A stretch of DNA of 64,000 nt. Source: Steinernema hermaphroditum (lineage: Eukaryota > Nematoda > Chromadorea > Rhabditida > Steinernematidae). The stretch lies in NCBI GenBank assembly GCA_030435675.1, contig CM059623.1:7652012-7716011 (forward strand), written 5' to 3'. Made by a program: the position numbers and the translations under genes. Positions 34,559 through 45,368 of the stretch are shown here, one piece after another. Position 1 is the stretch's first letter. Each line of letters starts with the position of its first letter. Under the pieces are notes generated by a model that saw nothing but the letters and a program-made list of their open reading frames with translations, made no database searches and was not told the origin of the DNA.

Positions 34559-35682
34559 TCAAGAACACAGGAAGGTCTTCTCGGAGGCCGATTCGATAAA
34601 GTCGCAATAGGCGGAGACCCGTGTCAGGATGCCTAAAGCAAGTATTGAATCGAGTACCCATAGGGTAACCCACTCGGCTTCATCTTCTTCTTGTCGGTGG
34701 CGAATCCTTGCGAAGGAAGTCCCAGTTGGATCCACTCGCCGTTCCGGTAGACGCCAAAGGGACCGCCGCTGTCTCCCTGGAAGGATGCTAGTAGTGAAGG
34801 GTCAGAGTGGCACGTACAAGTGCTTGACCCTTGCCGTCGCCTCCGGCGCAGAAGTCTTTCTCCGTTATGCGTTTCCCGTGGACGGACCTGCAGAACTTTT
34901 GGTCGACGAGGGGGACCTCGGCGAAGAGGAGATCATCGGTGGCGCTGCTGGCGTCGTCTTTCCCTGGAACCATCGCCACTTATACTCTTTTTAGGAAAAG
35001 GAAGTTGAAGGCCGAGTTAGGGGTCGATACGATTGGTATTATCTCTTTAAACCCTCGCGAAAACGACTTCCCAGAAGGCCAAAAGGTCTTCCCTCTACGA
35101 GGCCAACTATCAGAAGATAACCCAGTCTTAGGAGTGCTCACAAGTGGTTCTCCCGAATCCGACGAGGACGCCTTCGGGGGCGTTGAGGAGCTCCTCGTCC
35201 TCTCTGACGATCTTCGTCGGCTGGACGGTCTTCGTGAAGTTCAGAGGGGTCTCCAGCTGAAAGCGCCTTGGCTCCGGCTACAAGAGTGCACTCACTCGGA
35301 GGACGGCGATGTCTCCTATGGCGATATTCCCTGAAGGGTTCCCGGGCGGGAAGATGACCTCGACGACGCGACTCCGCTGCGCCGACTTCCTGAAGCGAGC
35401 GTTCAGGTCTACGAGGCCGAGGAAGGCCTCGAAGTCCTCCGTGAAGAGAGCGCCTCCGGAGACGCAGTGCGCGGCGGTGAGCAGGAAGTGCTCCGAGAGG
35501 AGCGCCGCTCCGCAGACGCCGACGTAGAACTTGCGCGAAATCCGGAGGCGTGCGTAGAAGGGAAACTGCCCCAGGGCAGCGGGAGAACCCCCGATAACCA
35601 CTTCGGAGCATTTCGCCTCCGGAGGAAGAGCGATCGCAGAGACGAGCCCGAGGAGCAGAAGGCCGACGGCGAGACGGTCCAT
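34559..35682 (-). CDS. Serine protease A (chymotrypsin fold), secreted
   Basis: Signal peptide MDRLAVGLLLLGLVSAIALP, activation strand VIGGSPAALGQFPFYARL, then the catalytic triad: LLTAAHC (His), GDIAVLR (Asp) and GDSGGPFG (Ser). Exons include 35296-35682 and 35142-35256. An intron at 34974-35141 leads to KDDASSATDDLLFAEV, another with a GTACGT donor precedes GDSGGP, and a last 41-nt intron with a GTGGGT donor gives PSILTRVSAYCDFI. All join in phase. The residues before the active Ser read GGDGKGQAL: neither the Asp of the trypsin pocket nor the pocket Cys is there, and the partner Cys is also absent. Specificity therefore differs from trypsin. Full family length, apparently intact. Confidence 0.85.
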
Positions 35683-36035
35683 GAGGAGTGGACACCTCCC
35701 TGGACGACCAGCTTATAAGAGGAACGGTACCAAAAACCACTTTTTAGAGGGACATTCTTCAGTCTTGGTTCTTTGGGCGCCCGTCTGACAGTAGGAGCTG
35801 ACAAAGCCGTCCACAGAGGAAAAAGACAATAGAGAGGGTGATAAGAAGGTAGGGTCGATAGCTGATCGGAACACATCTGCATTGTGCAGACGTGCACACA
35901 TGAGGGCACGGGGAAACGGTCAATACGCATCGGAATCGGCGAAGAAGTCGTCATATTGGGGTTGGAGCATTGAAAATGGGACACTTGGTAAACATTCATA
36001 AAGTGAACTGAAGTTGTACATAAGAATGATGAATA

Positions 36036-36062
36036 CAGGGTATTCAGAAAGTTCAGCAACGC
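36036..36062. mobile_element. Mariner-like terminus relic
   Basis: CAGGGTATTCAGAAAGTTC resembles the terminus of the mariner at 38106 (CAGGGTGTTCCATAAGTTC) and is preceded by TA. No matching second end found. Confidence 0.35.
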
Positions 36063-36122
36063 ATCGAAATGTTGGATTTTTGCAATTTTATGCGCATCTC
36101 TGGGAATTTTAAACGATATATT

Positions 36123-36425
36123 TGTTGCGTGCTGACCACACGCATTGATTCTGTGTTCAATGTTTGTCTCAGTCTCACCGCGATTGGTCACCGTACTTGT
36201 CTGCGTGTTGTCTATGCTGTATAGGCTAGCGACCGCTCTCCATCTCTTCCATTCATATCGCGCCAGCCTTATGTTTGTGATGGCTAGCACGAGCATGTGC
36301 TTATGTGTTCGTGCCCTTTTATTTGTTACGCGTTTTTGTATATAAAGGTTTATTACCCAAGTTTGAGGTCTCCCACCAGGTAGAGCTCTACGCTCCCTCA
36401 AACATTGTTACGGCAAGACGTAACA
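36123..36425 (+). mobile_element. Solo LTR, 303 bp
   Basis: Starts TGTTGCG and ends CGTAACA, flanked by a perfect 5-bp duplication ATATT (36118-36122 and 36426-36430). No internal retroelement region lies next to it. An AAAGGTTT.ATTACCCAAG block near its end recurs in the LTR-like piece at 60175-60423. Confidence 0.75.
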
Positions 36426-36689
36426 ATATTCATGCTTACCACTTCTTTTCACCCCTTATTCACTGTTTTTGAGACTTTCATTCACTTTTATTTTTAAAAA
36501 ATTGGGCTTCGAAAAAATGCAAGAGGACCTCGAAAAATCCGGCAGTCCGACAACTGTTCCGATAAAAAATCTAGCGGAATCCTGAGCATTCCGTAAGAGA
36601 GTTGGCTGAAATCCACGAAAAACCGAAAATCGATGCAGTCGCTTATTAGTGAAAATCTTCAGTTGGAAAGCTACAAAATGAGCCGTTGA

Positions 36690-37808
36690 CATCTTTTAAC
36701 GGACCACAAAAAGGATGAAAGACCAGAAAAATTAAAAAAACTGAAGGTCGCGGCACGCGACTCCGGATTTTCCAATGTGGCCTTCTCCAATGAAAAAAAT
36801 TTTTACGATTTAAGCGATCCCTCGGAAGTCAGAACCACCATATGCGGTGAAGAAGCGCTCGATGCGTACGAAGCAGAGCTGTGCAAACCGAGACTTTGAA
36901 AAGCCGAGACCGAGACTTCCGAGACTAAAATTTATCTTACTTTTGAAATCCTTCCAGGCTTCAAGAACGCCTGTTTTTGCAAACTATCAACGCTGATTGA
37001 CCTTTTTACGTCAATGAGCGCCAGTGTACCCATGGGAAACAGTAAACTGAAGTTACCACGCATGCCCATGGCTGAACCTGTTATGGTGATTCTTGATTTT
37101 AGAGGTATAGACCGGAGATTTGAATTGCTCAGAATCCTATTCACAGACAGGAAGCCTTCAGAGAAGCACTGAGAGAGTTTTTTGTCTCTTACAGGGGCCG
37201 CGTCAGTAATAAATAACAGAATCTGACCTTGCATCTCATATTGAACAATTCCGATAAGTGCTCGGGATTAAAAAGAGTGGTGTTAATAGAGACTCAGCCA
37301 GTCGAGTTGTTCAGTATCACGGAAATAGCAGGACACTTATTGAAAGTCAGGTTATCTTGAGTAACTTCTTACCTAGACACATCTTTAGACCGAGGTCATA
37401 ACCGAGTTCAACGCAAACACAGATCACAGATCAGTCAATCAATTTTGGTCCCACCACGAAACCTCTGATGCAATTGATTTGGCGTACGGTGGGTGGGAGA
37501 TTTACTATCCGCAGCGCACGTTTTCTGAAATTAAATCCATAATCCATGTGGGACTGAACATTAAAGGCTCGTCGAGAGTCTCGGCACTTTTCCGAGACCG
37601 AGACTACCGAGACCGAGACCAAAAAAAAGGCCGAGACTTCCGAGACCGAGACGAGACCGAGACTGCACGGCTCTGGTACGAAGCGCGTGGAAACAAGGCA
37701 TTTCCCCCATTCTGCGATGGTTTGGAACGAAATCTGAGCAAACCTCGACAAAAACGGCAAAACTTCCTGCTATTGAAGAATTTGGAGATCGAATCGATTT
37801 TCATGTGA
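36690..37808 (+). pseudogene. Unrecognised open frame split by a short hAT element
   Basis: An open frame reaches 36873, and after the 802-bp element with its 8-bp duplication it resumes in the same phase and ends at about 37806-37808. The resumed part reads ARGNKAFPPFCDGLERNLSK. No ATG is seen upstream of the stop at about 36689, so it is a remnant. Function unknown; a transposon origin is likely from the setting. Confidence 0.4.
36874..37675. mobile_element. Short hAT-type element, 802 bp
   Basis: Ends CAGAGCTGTGCA and TGCACGGCTCTG are inverted (one difference). They are flanked by a perfect 8-bp duplication GTACGAAG at 36866-36873 and 37676-37683. Inside each end lie repeats of CCGAGAC, densest at 37592-37665. 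Frames inside show no recognisable transposase. Confidence 0.85.
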
Positions 37809-37939
37809 TACCTGTAGAGGAGTGACCGGATTGGCGTACGTGAGAAACCACCTGTCTACCTCGGTCCCCTGTCTATTTGTGTCTATATATACCTCTGTCT
37901 TCATGTATCATTCTCTTCTGACCTTGAGTGGTCGTATAA

Positions 37940-39769
37940 ATGGTTCTTCCCCTCTTCTCGGTCACCCACTTCTCAACAGTGGCGATCATGGATTCGACAA
38001 CGCGGATGGAACAGCACACGGAAACGACGATGGCTGGAGCGACGGCGGCTGGGACGGCGACGGCTGAAACGACGACGGCTGGAGCAACGGCGGCTGGGAC
38101 GACTACAGGGTGTTCCATAAGTTCTGTAACGCCTAAAAATGGCTATATCTCGACGAAAATCCAACGGATTCGCGTGAAAATTGGTACACCTATAAAAGAG
38201 AACCAGGAAAACAATTATCTATAACGATTAATTGAAATCGCCACATTCAGTGGGAGAAAAGGCTTCAAGAAGTTTTCTAAAATTCTTCGTCGTGGCCACG
38301 AGCAGTTCATCGCCTATGCTCGCTCCAGAGATCGCTTCAGACTGTTTAAGCTAGTGTGCTGGATTCGCGAGACTTCACTCTCCAAGAATCCATAGATGGC
38401 ATAGTCCAGTGGACTCAGGTTGGCGCTAATGAAGGGCCACATGTCCTTACCCCACTAACTTGGGGCAGATCTGATTCGCGACCTCCATCGATAATTTCGG
38501 TCCATGCGCCGGAATCAACTCTTTCTGGAACACCTAATTATCGTTTTTAGAGTGTTCTTAAGTGAATCTTGCCACATATGCCTTCAAATTCCATTCTTGA
38601 TAGATTTTCGAATCAATCCTGACCCCTTTTTGGATAAAAACGGGTTTCGTTTGGCCCATCCCGCATATTTTAGCGCATACCATGACGGGCTTCGATGGGA
38701 AATGTTTCCTTTTGAACTCAACAGATCGAGAAGAGCCTGCCTCATGGAAAACTCACTCGTTATGCTGATTTGGGAATAATTTAATCGAAAAAATTAATTG
38801 ATCCGTGAACAGGAGTCAACGAATTTCTTTGCTCGTGGCTACGGCTATCAGACTCTTCCATTTTTCCCTTCTATACTTCTTTCTGTGATGCGTCAGCACG
38901 CATCCAGTGGATTTTCTGGGCGAGATTAGCTTCAGGTTATCGTTCACAATGCATTGGGTGGATGGTTTCAATATTTTTGGAGTCCAAAGCCATTTTTCTA
39001 ATGTAGCACTCCGGATTTCGTTCAAATCGCTTCTTCACAGCTTAAATCATCAATCTGGTCCGCGCACTCTTCGGTCTTTCACTTCTAGGACTAGGTTCTA
39101 TGAACTTCGCGGCTTCATAAAGGCCCAGAAGTCGTTTCGCTGCCGTACAAGCTTTCCGCGAGCCAGATTCAGCAACTTTCCAATGTCCGATTTTGACCTC
39201 CTTCTGCGAAATACGAAACGGACGCGAAACTCTTGTCTTTGGAGGCCATGGCAAATTCTTATAATATTGCGGAATATCAGGGAAACAGTGGATATAAGAT
39301 AAAAAAGGGCCAAGAAAAACGCAGTGAACGTTAAAATAAGCGAAAAGCAAAAGAATCAACTCAAAACACACATTTTGAAATCTGTTACAGAACTTATGGA
39401 ACACCCTGTACAGTGGGAACGATCGTCGACCGGGTGATGCGTGAAGGAGTCGAAGCAAAGACGATGGAAGGAACGGTGTCTCTGGGCGAGTGGTTCGTCC
39501 CTCCAGAGATGGCCCTGGGGTACACGGTGTGCCCTGGGATGCCTTCGCGGCACGAACGGTGTCCGGAGATGCCTCTGAGGCAGATTGAGTGCCCTGAGAA
39601 GACTCAGGAGGAGTTGGCCCCGGTGGAGCGCTGTGTGCGCGTGGAAACCGCGAGTGGCAGCATGCGAGGAAGCGTCGGCGAAAACCATAGGACCACCCCA
39701 TGCAGGAGCAGCGGAAGTGTCGGCGAAGGCCATAGGACAACCGCGTGCAGCGAGTCGCGTTATGTATAG
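37940..39769 (+). pseudogene. Thr/Ala-rich frame interrupted by a mariner
   Basis: Starts at ATG 37940, then MDSTTRMEQHTETTMAGATA and Thr/Ala/Gly repeats. The mariner at 38106-39408 interrupts it. Element plus one TA is 1305 bp, a multiple of three, and the frame continues GTIVDRVMREGVEAKTMEG to a stop at 39769. It lies just before a retroelement gag frame and may be its leader or a separate host or transposon gene. Not recognised. Confidence 0.35.
38106..39408 (-). mobile_element. Mariner element, decayed
   Basis: 1303 bp with perfect inverted ends of at least 25 bp (CAGGGTGTTCCATAAGTTCT plus more) and TA duplications at 38104 and 39409. The minus strand shows decayed transposase: NLSPLDYAI (compare the mariner motif SPDLNPLDYAI) near 38390-38440, and HHRKKYRREKWKSL. 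Stops and frame changes break it, so it is inactive. Confidence 0.88.
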
Positions 39770-39825
39770 AACCGACTGCGCCAAGAGTCGCTCCCGGTAG
39801 AAACCGGTGAGATGTCCGCACGTAT

Positions 39826-40770
39826 ATGAGACCGAGCGAAGGATCTGGGACCCTTGGAAGCGAGAGCTGCAGCGATCCGGGATCGCGCGAAGCGGCTGGT
39901 GCGGATGCACCGATCAGCGAATCAGGAAGCGAACGGGCTTCCTCGAGTGCAAGCAGCACGCAGAAATCGTCTCAACCGGCGTTGTTCGCGGTTGAAACAA
40001 AGCCTGAAGCGATAATACCGGCGCTGGCGAGAAACAGAGCGACTGGGCCTGGGCAGTACTTGCCAGGATCTTCGTGGCGCATTTGGGAGCGATTATCCAG
40101 GAATTTCGCTGAAATTAGAGGATATAGTACAGACTCGCGAGAGATAGTATTATACTTGACAACCGAAATCGGGTTAGCGGGCTTTTCGCACTTGTGCGAC
40201 GTGTACGAAGAGCCAGAAAAGCAGAAATTCGAAACGCTAATGAGCAGTTTGCGAGAACATTACGGCGAAAAAATGCTGGCGTTCGCAGAGCGAGATGCGC
40301 TACTGCGATGTGAGCAGGGAAACGAGCAAACCCTGCGAGAATACTACGGCGAGCTGCAAAGAATCGCGAGATATTGCGCGTTCGACACGGTAAAAGCAGA
40401 AAATGTGAAAGATGTTTTTCTGTTAACATGCTTTATCAAAGGTGCACGCAGCAACCAAGTGCGAGCAGAATTGCTGCGCCGAACGGACGAAAAGACGACG
40501 TCCAAAGACGCCTTGAACATGGCGCTGATGATTGTACAAGCGGAAACCGACGCGCGCAAAATGGCGCACGGTAGACCGATCGAGCACATCGATGCAAATG
40601 TAAATAGAATACACGAGTCGCGAAAGAGACATAGCAAGGAACGTTATGCGCGTAAGCCTCAAGATGCGAGCCGCCAGGACAAGAGTTGCTATATATACGT
40701 GTGGCGAAAAGGGCCACTTTTCGCGTGACTGCAAGTACCGGAAAGGGAGACGTAGCCGAGAGGGCGAACT
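39826..40770 (+). mobile_element. LTR-retroelement gag fragment with frameshifted zinc knuckle
   Basis: A frame of about 300 residues has the look of a Gypsy-type gag: SWRIWERLSRNFAEIRGYST, LMSSLREHYGEKMLAFAERD, EQTLREYYGELQRIARYC. At about 40690-40735 the CCHC knuckle (C-x2-C-x4-H-x4-C, core GEKGHFSRDC) is readable only after a one-base frame change at TATATATACG, so the gene is broken. Protease and polymerase do not follow; the element is truncated near 40.8 kb. Confidence 0.65.
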
Positions 40771-40890
40771 CCTACACCGATGAGCCTTAGCGGCTAGTCC
40801 AGGAGATGTAGGATCCGGGATCTGAACTCCTGAGGACCTCTAAATGAGAGGGCGTTGCGTAAAAAGAGGGAGAGAGAGGGAGATAATGGC

Positions 40891-41202
40891 ATGAACGAGG
40901 TACTTATTCGTGAACTTCCAGAGTATGAAGTTTCAGTACGTGCCAATTTGGCTCGCCTTCTTAATATCACTACACATCAATTAACGGCACAGCGATATGA
41001 ATCTATGATTCGCTATGCATGGAAAAAGTCAGGATACTTGGATGACGATGTAGCTTCCTTTGTCACCCCAGATAACTATTGTTTCGACTCTTTAAACATT
41101 GATGATCTCTGTAATTGTGACGAATTGGCATTTATACGTTGTTCGCATTGTATTGATGTCTTTTGTCCACGTCACTTCGTCTTTGATGAGCATGTCTGTT
41201 AA
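40891..41202 (+). CDS. Small protein with an AN1-like zinc finger
   Basis: A 103-residue frame MNEVLIRELPEYEVSVRANL ending in a Cys/His cluster: C-x-C-x7-C-x2-C-x4-C-x2-H-x5-H-x-C (from LCNCDELAF to DEHVC). The last part matches the spacing of AN1 fingers; the first Cys pair is tighter than usual. Base composition is more AT-rich than the genes around it. It sits between a gag fragment and a MULE-like element, so it may belong to a transposon. No intron seen. Confidence 0.4.
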   Translation: MNEVLIRELPEYEVSVRANLARLLNITTHQLTAQRYESMIRYAWKKSGYLDDDVASFVTPDNYCFDSLNIDDLCNCDELAFIRCSHCIDVFCPRHFVFDEHVC

Positions 41203-41288
41203 GTTGGCTACATAAATTATTTTGCTCTTTTTGGCGTTTTCCGGGGTTAGAAAAGAAAAGGAATAGTCATACTTTTAACTAGGTTAAA

Positions 41289-42190
41289 GTCAACGGGTGT
41301 GCCGACAACAGCGCGCAAAAAAAAGAGAGCGCAAAAAAGAGCGCGCAGATGAAAGAGAGTGCAGAAAAGAGCGCGCAGATTTGCAGAGCGCGGAAAGAGT
41401 GTCGTGTCCGGAAGGGGACAGACAACCTTCCTTACTGGGTGTGGCACATGCACTAGTTATAGTATAAATAAATTTTATTACATGAGTGAGGGGACTAGGG
41501 AGAGAGAGAGGCAGGACGACTGTGCGAGAGACGTCGCCGACTCGCAGCTGGTGGGCAGCGAGTCGGGTCAGCACTCTGCTCGGGTTTGCGAGACGCGGGC
41601 TTTTATACCCGATCTCCTGAAGCGCGGGAGCGCTGGGGCGGAGCCCTGACAAGAGGAATGCCACGTTACTTTTTCACGTTACTTTCAAAACTACTCTGTG
41701 CATATTGCTTTCGACGGAACGTTCGGTATCGTCCCTCAGCACATGTACCAGCTCGTAACATAACATATGGCTCAGTCCGTGTTCAGACGGATCCAAAAAG
41801 ACAACGACCTTCTTAAGCGCTACCAAGCAGTCGACGAGGACAGGATTCTTATGAAGTCCTTAGCAAATTTGGCTTTCGTACCCACTCACAAAGTCTACGA
41901 AGCATTTTGTGCTCTTTGGGACGAAGCGAACGACATGGACCCTTAAGGGCTCAAGATACTAGTGTCGAAGCAACATGATCATTTTTCAAACTGCCTTGTT
42001 GATTTAAAAAAATTGTTTGTTGTTTGCGCGCTCTTTTCTGCGCTCTCTTCCATCTGCGCGCTCTTTTCTGCGCTCTCTTCCATCTACGCGCTCTTTTCTG
42101 CGCTCTCTTCCATCTGCGCGCTCTTTTCTGCGCTCTCTTCCATCTGCGCGCTCTTTTTTGCGCTCTCTTTTTTTGCGCGCTGTTGTCGTG
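41289..42190. mobile_element. Second MULE relative with inverted 30-bp arrays
   Basis: Left array 41297-41390 and right array 42023-42182 consist of the same 30-bp unit (GCGCGCTCTTTTCTGCGCTC and more) in opposite orientation, with the word ACAGCGCGCAAAAAAA at both outer ends. Between them, at about 41700-41945, a frame reads GTFGIVPQHMYQLVT and then, after a stop, AQSVFRRIQKDNDLLKRYQ and LMKSLANLAFVPTHKVYEAF, which is MULE-transposase-like with its middle deleted. Confidence 0.6.
42023..42182 (+). repeat. Tandem array of five 30-bp units
   Basis: Five copies, nearly identical. Because 30 is a multiple of 3, decapeptide-repeat frames (RALFCALFHL) appear in several frames; these are not evidence of a protein. 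The inverted partner is at 41297-41390. Confidence 0.92.
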
Positions 42191-42228
42191 CAACCAAGTC
42201 AACGACAGGCGAAAAGCCTTTGGTTGTG

Positions 42229-42867
42229 TATTGTAATCGTCAAAAATCTCTCGCAAAAAAGGAGAGGGCTCCTGCCACGAAAATTTTGCGCGCGCATTTC
42301 ACGCGCCAAAAAGTTTACAATGGGAAATACTCAAAATCATAGTAATCCGATTTTTTTTCGTTTCTGACGCGATTTCTCCAAATTCCATTAACGGACGGTT
42401 GCTCAGCAGACTCTGGCGCGTCGAATGAGCCCTGGCTCGACTGCCAGTATGCTTTCCTCGCAGAGTTATTAGGATCAATGGTGGATAATGGCACCTTGAA
42501 TCGTAAGCTGTGGATTTCTAAGAATATGATGGATTAGCTCCCCATCACTATGTCGTACATGGATCATCCTGTGATCTAGGACATCTCCAACATATGAATC
42601 TGTAGGTAACTGTTCAACTCTCAATTGCAAACTAATGGTCATTCTAATAACTCTGCGAGGAAAGCATACTGGCAGTCGAGCCAGGGCTCATTCGACGCGC
42701 CAGAGTCTGCTGAGTAACCGTCCGTTAATGAAATTTGGAGAAATCGCGTCAGAAACGAGAAAAAATCGGATTACTATGATTTTGAGCATTTCCCATTGTA
42801 AACTTTTTATACGTGCGCAAAATTTTCGTGGCGGGAGCTTTGCGAGAGATTTTTGACGAATACAATA
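42229..42867. repeat. Inverted repeat with arms of about 240 bp
   Basis: Arms 42229-42473 and 42638-42867 are close inverted copies, e.g. TTAACGGACGG and GAGCCCTGGCTCGACTGCC occur on both sides. The centre (about 165 bp) and inner arms also match, in inverted sense, the region 50630-50935, so a transposon family is present. Confidence 0.85.
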
Positions 42868-43651
42868 TTAGTCTTGTGAAGTCCTATTAATATGCCAAAT
42901 TTGAGCTCCTAAAGGGCCTATTATAGTCTGCGCGACAGTGTCGCGTAGCATTGTAAAGTTGTGTCGCGCAGCCGCGCGACACGCGAAAACCTATTATAGT
43001 CTGCGCGACGCGTCGCGTAGCTGCGCGACTGCGCGACACAAAATTCGTGTCGACACGAAATTCGTGTCGCGCATTGAAAACCATCACGACTTTCACGACT
43101 TTATTTCGCGAATCAAAGGCGTTATGCCTTGCGCGACACCGAAAATAAACAAACAGAGGGTGTCTGGCAGACGGCTTCATCCCTGGCGCGGCGTAGATGT
43201 CGAAAAACCGGTCGTAGACGGCGCACTTCACAGGGCATCGAAAAACATCGCGAAAACCATCGCGACACAAAATTCGTGTCGCGCAGCTACGCGACTGTGC
43301 GACACGCAGAAACCTATTATAGTCTGCGCGACTGTCGCGTAGCTGCGCGACTGCGCGACACGTTTTTTGCGTCGCTCAGCCGTCCGAGCGACACAACACA
43401 ACACAACATGTGTCGCACAGTCGCGTAGCTCTGCGCGGCCTGTCTACCGGCGAGATCTTCACTTCTGAGCCTTCATTTATGCTCAGCTGGGTGTTTTTTG
43501 CCGTTTTGATGAATTTCGTCGCTCATCTGTAGTGCTTTGTCGAACATATATCGCGTTTTCCACGTTTGAGGACTGAGTTTTCCGTGCATTCGTATCGTTT
43601 TCGCGATGGTTTTCAATTTTAACTTGCGATTTTTCGCATTTCAGGCACACG

Positions 43652-44516
43652 ATGCAGCAGAACAACGAAGCAGCTGGTGCTGTGAAGGTGACTGATGATG
43701 TCAAGACACACATCATCGACCTTGTGAAGCGTAAGGACATCCTGTGGAAGGTGAAATCGAGGGGGTACAAGCTGGACGCCGAAAAGGCTGCTGCCTACCT
43801 CGAAATTTCGAACCAAGTTAATGAGCTGCACAGTCTTTCGCTGAAAGGTTTGTGTTTTCTGACCAGTTATCTCTTAATTTGCTCTTTCAGGCGAAGACAT
43901 ACAAAATATTTTTAAGAATCTGAAGGATTCCTACATGAGAAGATTGAAGAGTGCCAAGAAGGCGATGGGAAATACAGGAGATGGCGCGAAGAGCAAGAAA
44001 AGGGAGGATAAATTCATTTTCGCCGATGAACTTGAGTTCCTCCTTGAAAATGAAAGCGATCTGGACGTGTATGTTTTTGTCGAGTATATATCTATCACCT
44101 TCTGATTTGTAGATCCCGCAGAGTCCTTGGAATGGGCAGCCAGGATCTCTACTCGTTCTCCGCACAGAAATCGCCCGTTGAAAGCGGCTCACAAAGACCA
44201 CATTCAACTGCGAGCTCTCTCTCTCTCTTCCGCCGTGGAAGACGACCTCGACGATGCGTTCAACAACGAGATCCACACACCAATTAGGAAGCGTAGACGC
44301 GAACAACACTCCAGCCGCGCGGATGAGGAATTGGCGTCCGTACTGCGAACTCTCGCTGAGGAGAATAAGAAGAACAAGTACGAACACTTCGCCGATGAAG
44401 TCGCCTGCTGCCTTAAGACAGTTGAGGACAGAAACCCGACGTTGGCGCTGGACATGAAACGCCAGATCCAGGAAGTTTGTTACAATTTCGAAAAAAAATC
44501 TCTTGATCTCCTTTGA
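43652..44516 (+). pseudogene. Element-borne MADF-domain protein with a frameshift
   Basis: First exon VTDDVKTHIIDLVKRKDILW, second GEDIQNIFKNLKDSYMRRLK (about 43891-44069), third from about 44112. The MADF-like DNA-binding domain is complete. The third exon reads into a stop unless the frame changes within a CTCTCTCTCT run near 44216; after the run the frame continues VEDDLDDAFNNEIHTPIRKR to a BESS-like acidic/helical tail ending at 44516. Harbinger elements normally encode such a partner of the transposase. Confidence 0.6.
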
Positions 44517-44664
44517 GTAGAATTGTTCAGATGGTTGTGGTCGTTTCAGACATAAAGGTGTACTTTTTGCAGTTTCGTAAAGGTGTACTCTTTGCAGTTT
44601 CGTATTATCGATGCAAATGCCTGTGTTCTTCGCTGGGTTGACGTAGTAATTCTTCTCTTTCAGT

Positions 44665-45368
44665 ATGAGACATCGACGAAAGCTGATCACCTTGCTGCGA
44701 GTCGCCAGAGCACTTCTTCTTCTCAGGAGAGGCCGAAGGATGAGGGCATACGTCCGATCCTCGCACTTGGAGCATCAGCCATCACGCTTCAAGTTGTTCG
44801 AGGAATATTATAACGACGAAGGATCCGATGACCTGCGGCAGTTTCTTCGCTTCAGTCGTGCGGACTTTGACAGTCTACACGAAACACTCCGTGCCAATCT
44901 GGAGAAGCCACGAAATCGCAGGTACCCAATTTCATCGAAGCATCGACTTGCCGTCTTCCTCCGGTACCTTTTGCGACAGTTTATATGTGGCTACTTTTGT
45001 GGTTCCAGCTTCATCGGGCACGGCCCGTCTTTTAAGGCCATGGAAACGAGCTTCGGCATTTCAGAAGCTGGAATTTTCCGAATTGCATTGCCGCCTTGGA
45101 TGGAAAATACATTAGAACGAAGGTACTTTCTTCTCGTATGCTTGATGATATGTAGGAGTTCTAGGCACCAGACGGAGGAGGTTCCTTGTTCTTCAATCAC
45201 AAGGACGTTCTCGAATTACTGGATGGACATGTTAATGCCGGAGCTCTTGAATCTCTGCGGGAACTAGGATCTCGACAGGCCTCTCAGCAGGGAAGACAAA
45301 CCAGACAGAAGTTTGCTCAGTACTTTTACAGTCCAAGTGGTCAGTTGTCTCACCGTGATTATGCCTAA
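44665..45368 (+). pseudogene. Harbinger transposase lacking its DDE core
   Basis: N-terminal part: FEEYYNDEGSDDLRQFLRFS, SSKHRLAVFLRYLLRQ, PSFKAMETSFGISEAGIFRI, as in DDE_Tnp_4 proteins. After ENTLERRY the frame jumps to a C-terminal tail (NHKDVLELLDGHVNAGAL to the stop at 45368). The roughly 200 residues that should hold the three acidic catalytic residues are absent. Confidence 0.65.

Noticed and set aside
35409..36401. A 330-codon minus-strand frame across the protease A promoter
   Set aside because: It overlaps protease A exon 1 in another frame and a solo LTR; a chance reading.
39042..39959. A 305-codon minus-strand frame
   Set aside because: It spans the mariner boundary and antisense of a repeat-rich frame; not a single gene.
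42017..42367. RALFCALFHL-type repeat protein
   Set aside because: Same artefact from a 30-bp period in a transposon terminus.
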